From Ligula intestinalis (taxonomy: Eukaryota > Platyhelminthes > Cestoda > Diphyllobothriidea > Diphyllobothriidae): a stretch of DNA of 64,000 nucleotides. The notes under the pieces are model-generated. The model was not told where the DNA came from. It did not search any database and worked only from the letters and a program-made list of their open reading frames with translations. The translations under genes and the position numbers were made by a program. Each line of letters starts with the position of its first letter. Positions within the stretch are counted from its first letter, which is position 1. This document shows, one piece after another, positions 63,776-64,000 of the stretch. The stretch is from assembly GCA_036362985.1 (NCBI GenBank), contig JAYGXS010000007.1, positions 11,346,954 through 11,410,953 of the forward strand, written 5' to 3'.

Positions 63776-64000
63776 TTTTAATTTGAATTCAGCAAAAGCT
63801 AGCAGTTCCCTGGGAAAATGGAAAGCTACCCACAACTGTAACCCTCTTGACATGCGTACCACCCCACCCCACCCCATTCCGCCAGATGAAGGCGGATTAC
63901 CCGTTAGCCATACAGCTGGAAACCGAACCAGGCGTTACAGCACGCTTGGGAGTGGTTCCGATCGCGCCAGCCACCTGCGCCCTTTCGGGCCTGCGGTCTT
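63776..64000. other. Right edge; partial R1 at the end
   Basis: CGCGCCAGCCACCTGCGCCC and GGGCCTGCGGTCTT at 63964-64000 are the start of a minus-strand R1 copy cut by the window edge. The rest is unassigned. Confidence 0.45.

Overview
The window looks like nuclear DNA of a metazoan with a repeat-rich genome, most likely a flatworm and perhaps a diphyllobothriid-type tapeworm. That guess rests on the mix of elements: Penelope-like retroelement (PLE) ends carrying hammerhead-ribozyme motifs, a CR1/jockey-type non-LTR element, Ty3/Gypsy-like remnants, tRNA-derived short repeats and long (ACT)n/(CTT)n microsatellites. There is no bacterial gene density, operon structure or ribosome-binding-site pattern. 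Species is inferred, not shown.

The only convincing host gene is on the + strand. Four coding exons can be chained: 23658-24470, 51657-52121, 53090-53254 and 57051-57374. Each is flanked by AG/GT splice sites, all joins are phase 0, and together they give 589 codons with no stop. I do not recognise the protein. The first intron is about 27 kb and the gene appears to continue past the right edge of the window. Almost everything from 24.5 to 64 kb would therefore be intronic.

The rest is layered repeats. (1) PLE remnants lie at about 0.2, 2.0, 3.7-4.6, 7.4, 8.4, 9.7, 17.9, 24.8, 28.1, 29.3, 30.3, 35.3, 44.5, 47.0-47.8 and 49.1 kb. Several keep the hammerhead core CTGATGA ... GAAACGTC, and the copies at 47.06 kb (-) and 49.14 kb (+) look intact. 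(2) A family of about 400 bp with TG start, CCAAT boxes and AATAAA behaves like a solo LTR and is present in more than a dozen copies. (3) A second family (R1) occurs in about nine full or partial copies. (4) There are tRNA-derived short repeats, some arranged as inverted tail pairs. (5) A degraded Gypsy reverse-transcriptase fragment is at 10.8-11.3 kb. (6) A nearly full-length but broken CR1-like element occupies 59.7-63.4 kb on the - strand. (7) A Tigger/pogo-like TIR element at 19.4-19.9 kb contains a nested LTR, and a foldback element lies at 0.73-1.32 kb. (8) Trinucleotide tracts occupy parts of 44.1-44.7, 57.6-58.8 and 63.5-63.8 kb.

The most interesting picture is a host gene whose large first intron has collected several PLE-derived hammerhead motifs. 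At least one apparently intact copy is in the sense orientation and so would be present in the pre-mRNA. Boundaries of repeats were judged by eye and are approximate.
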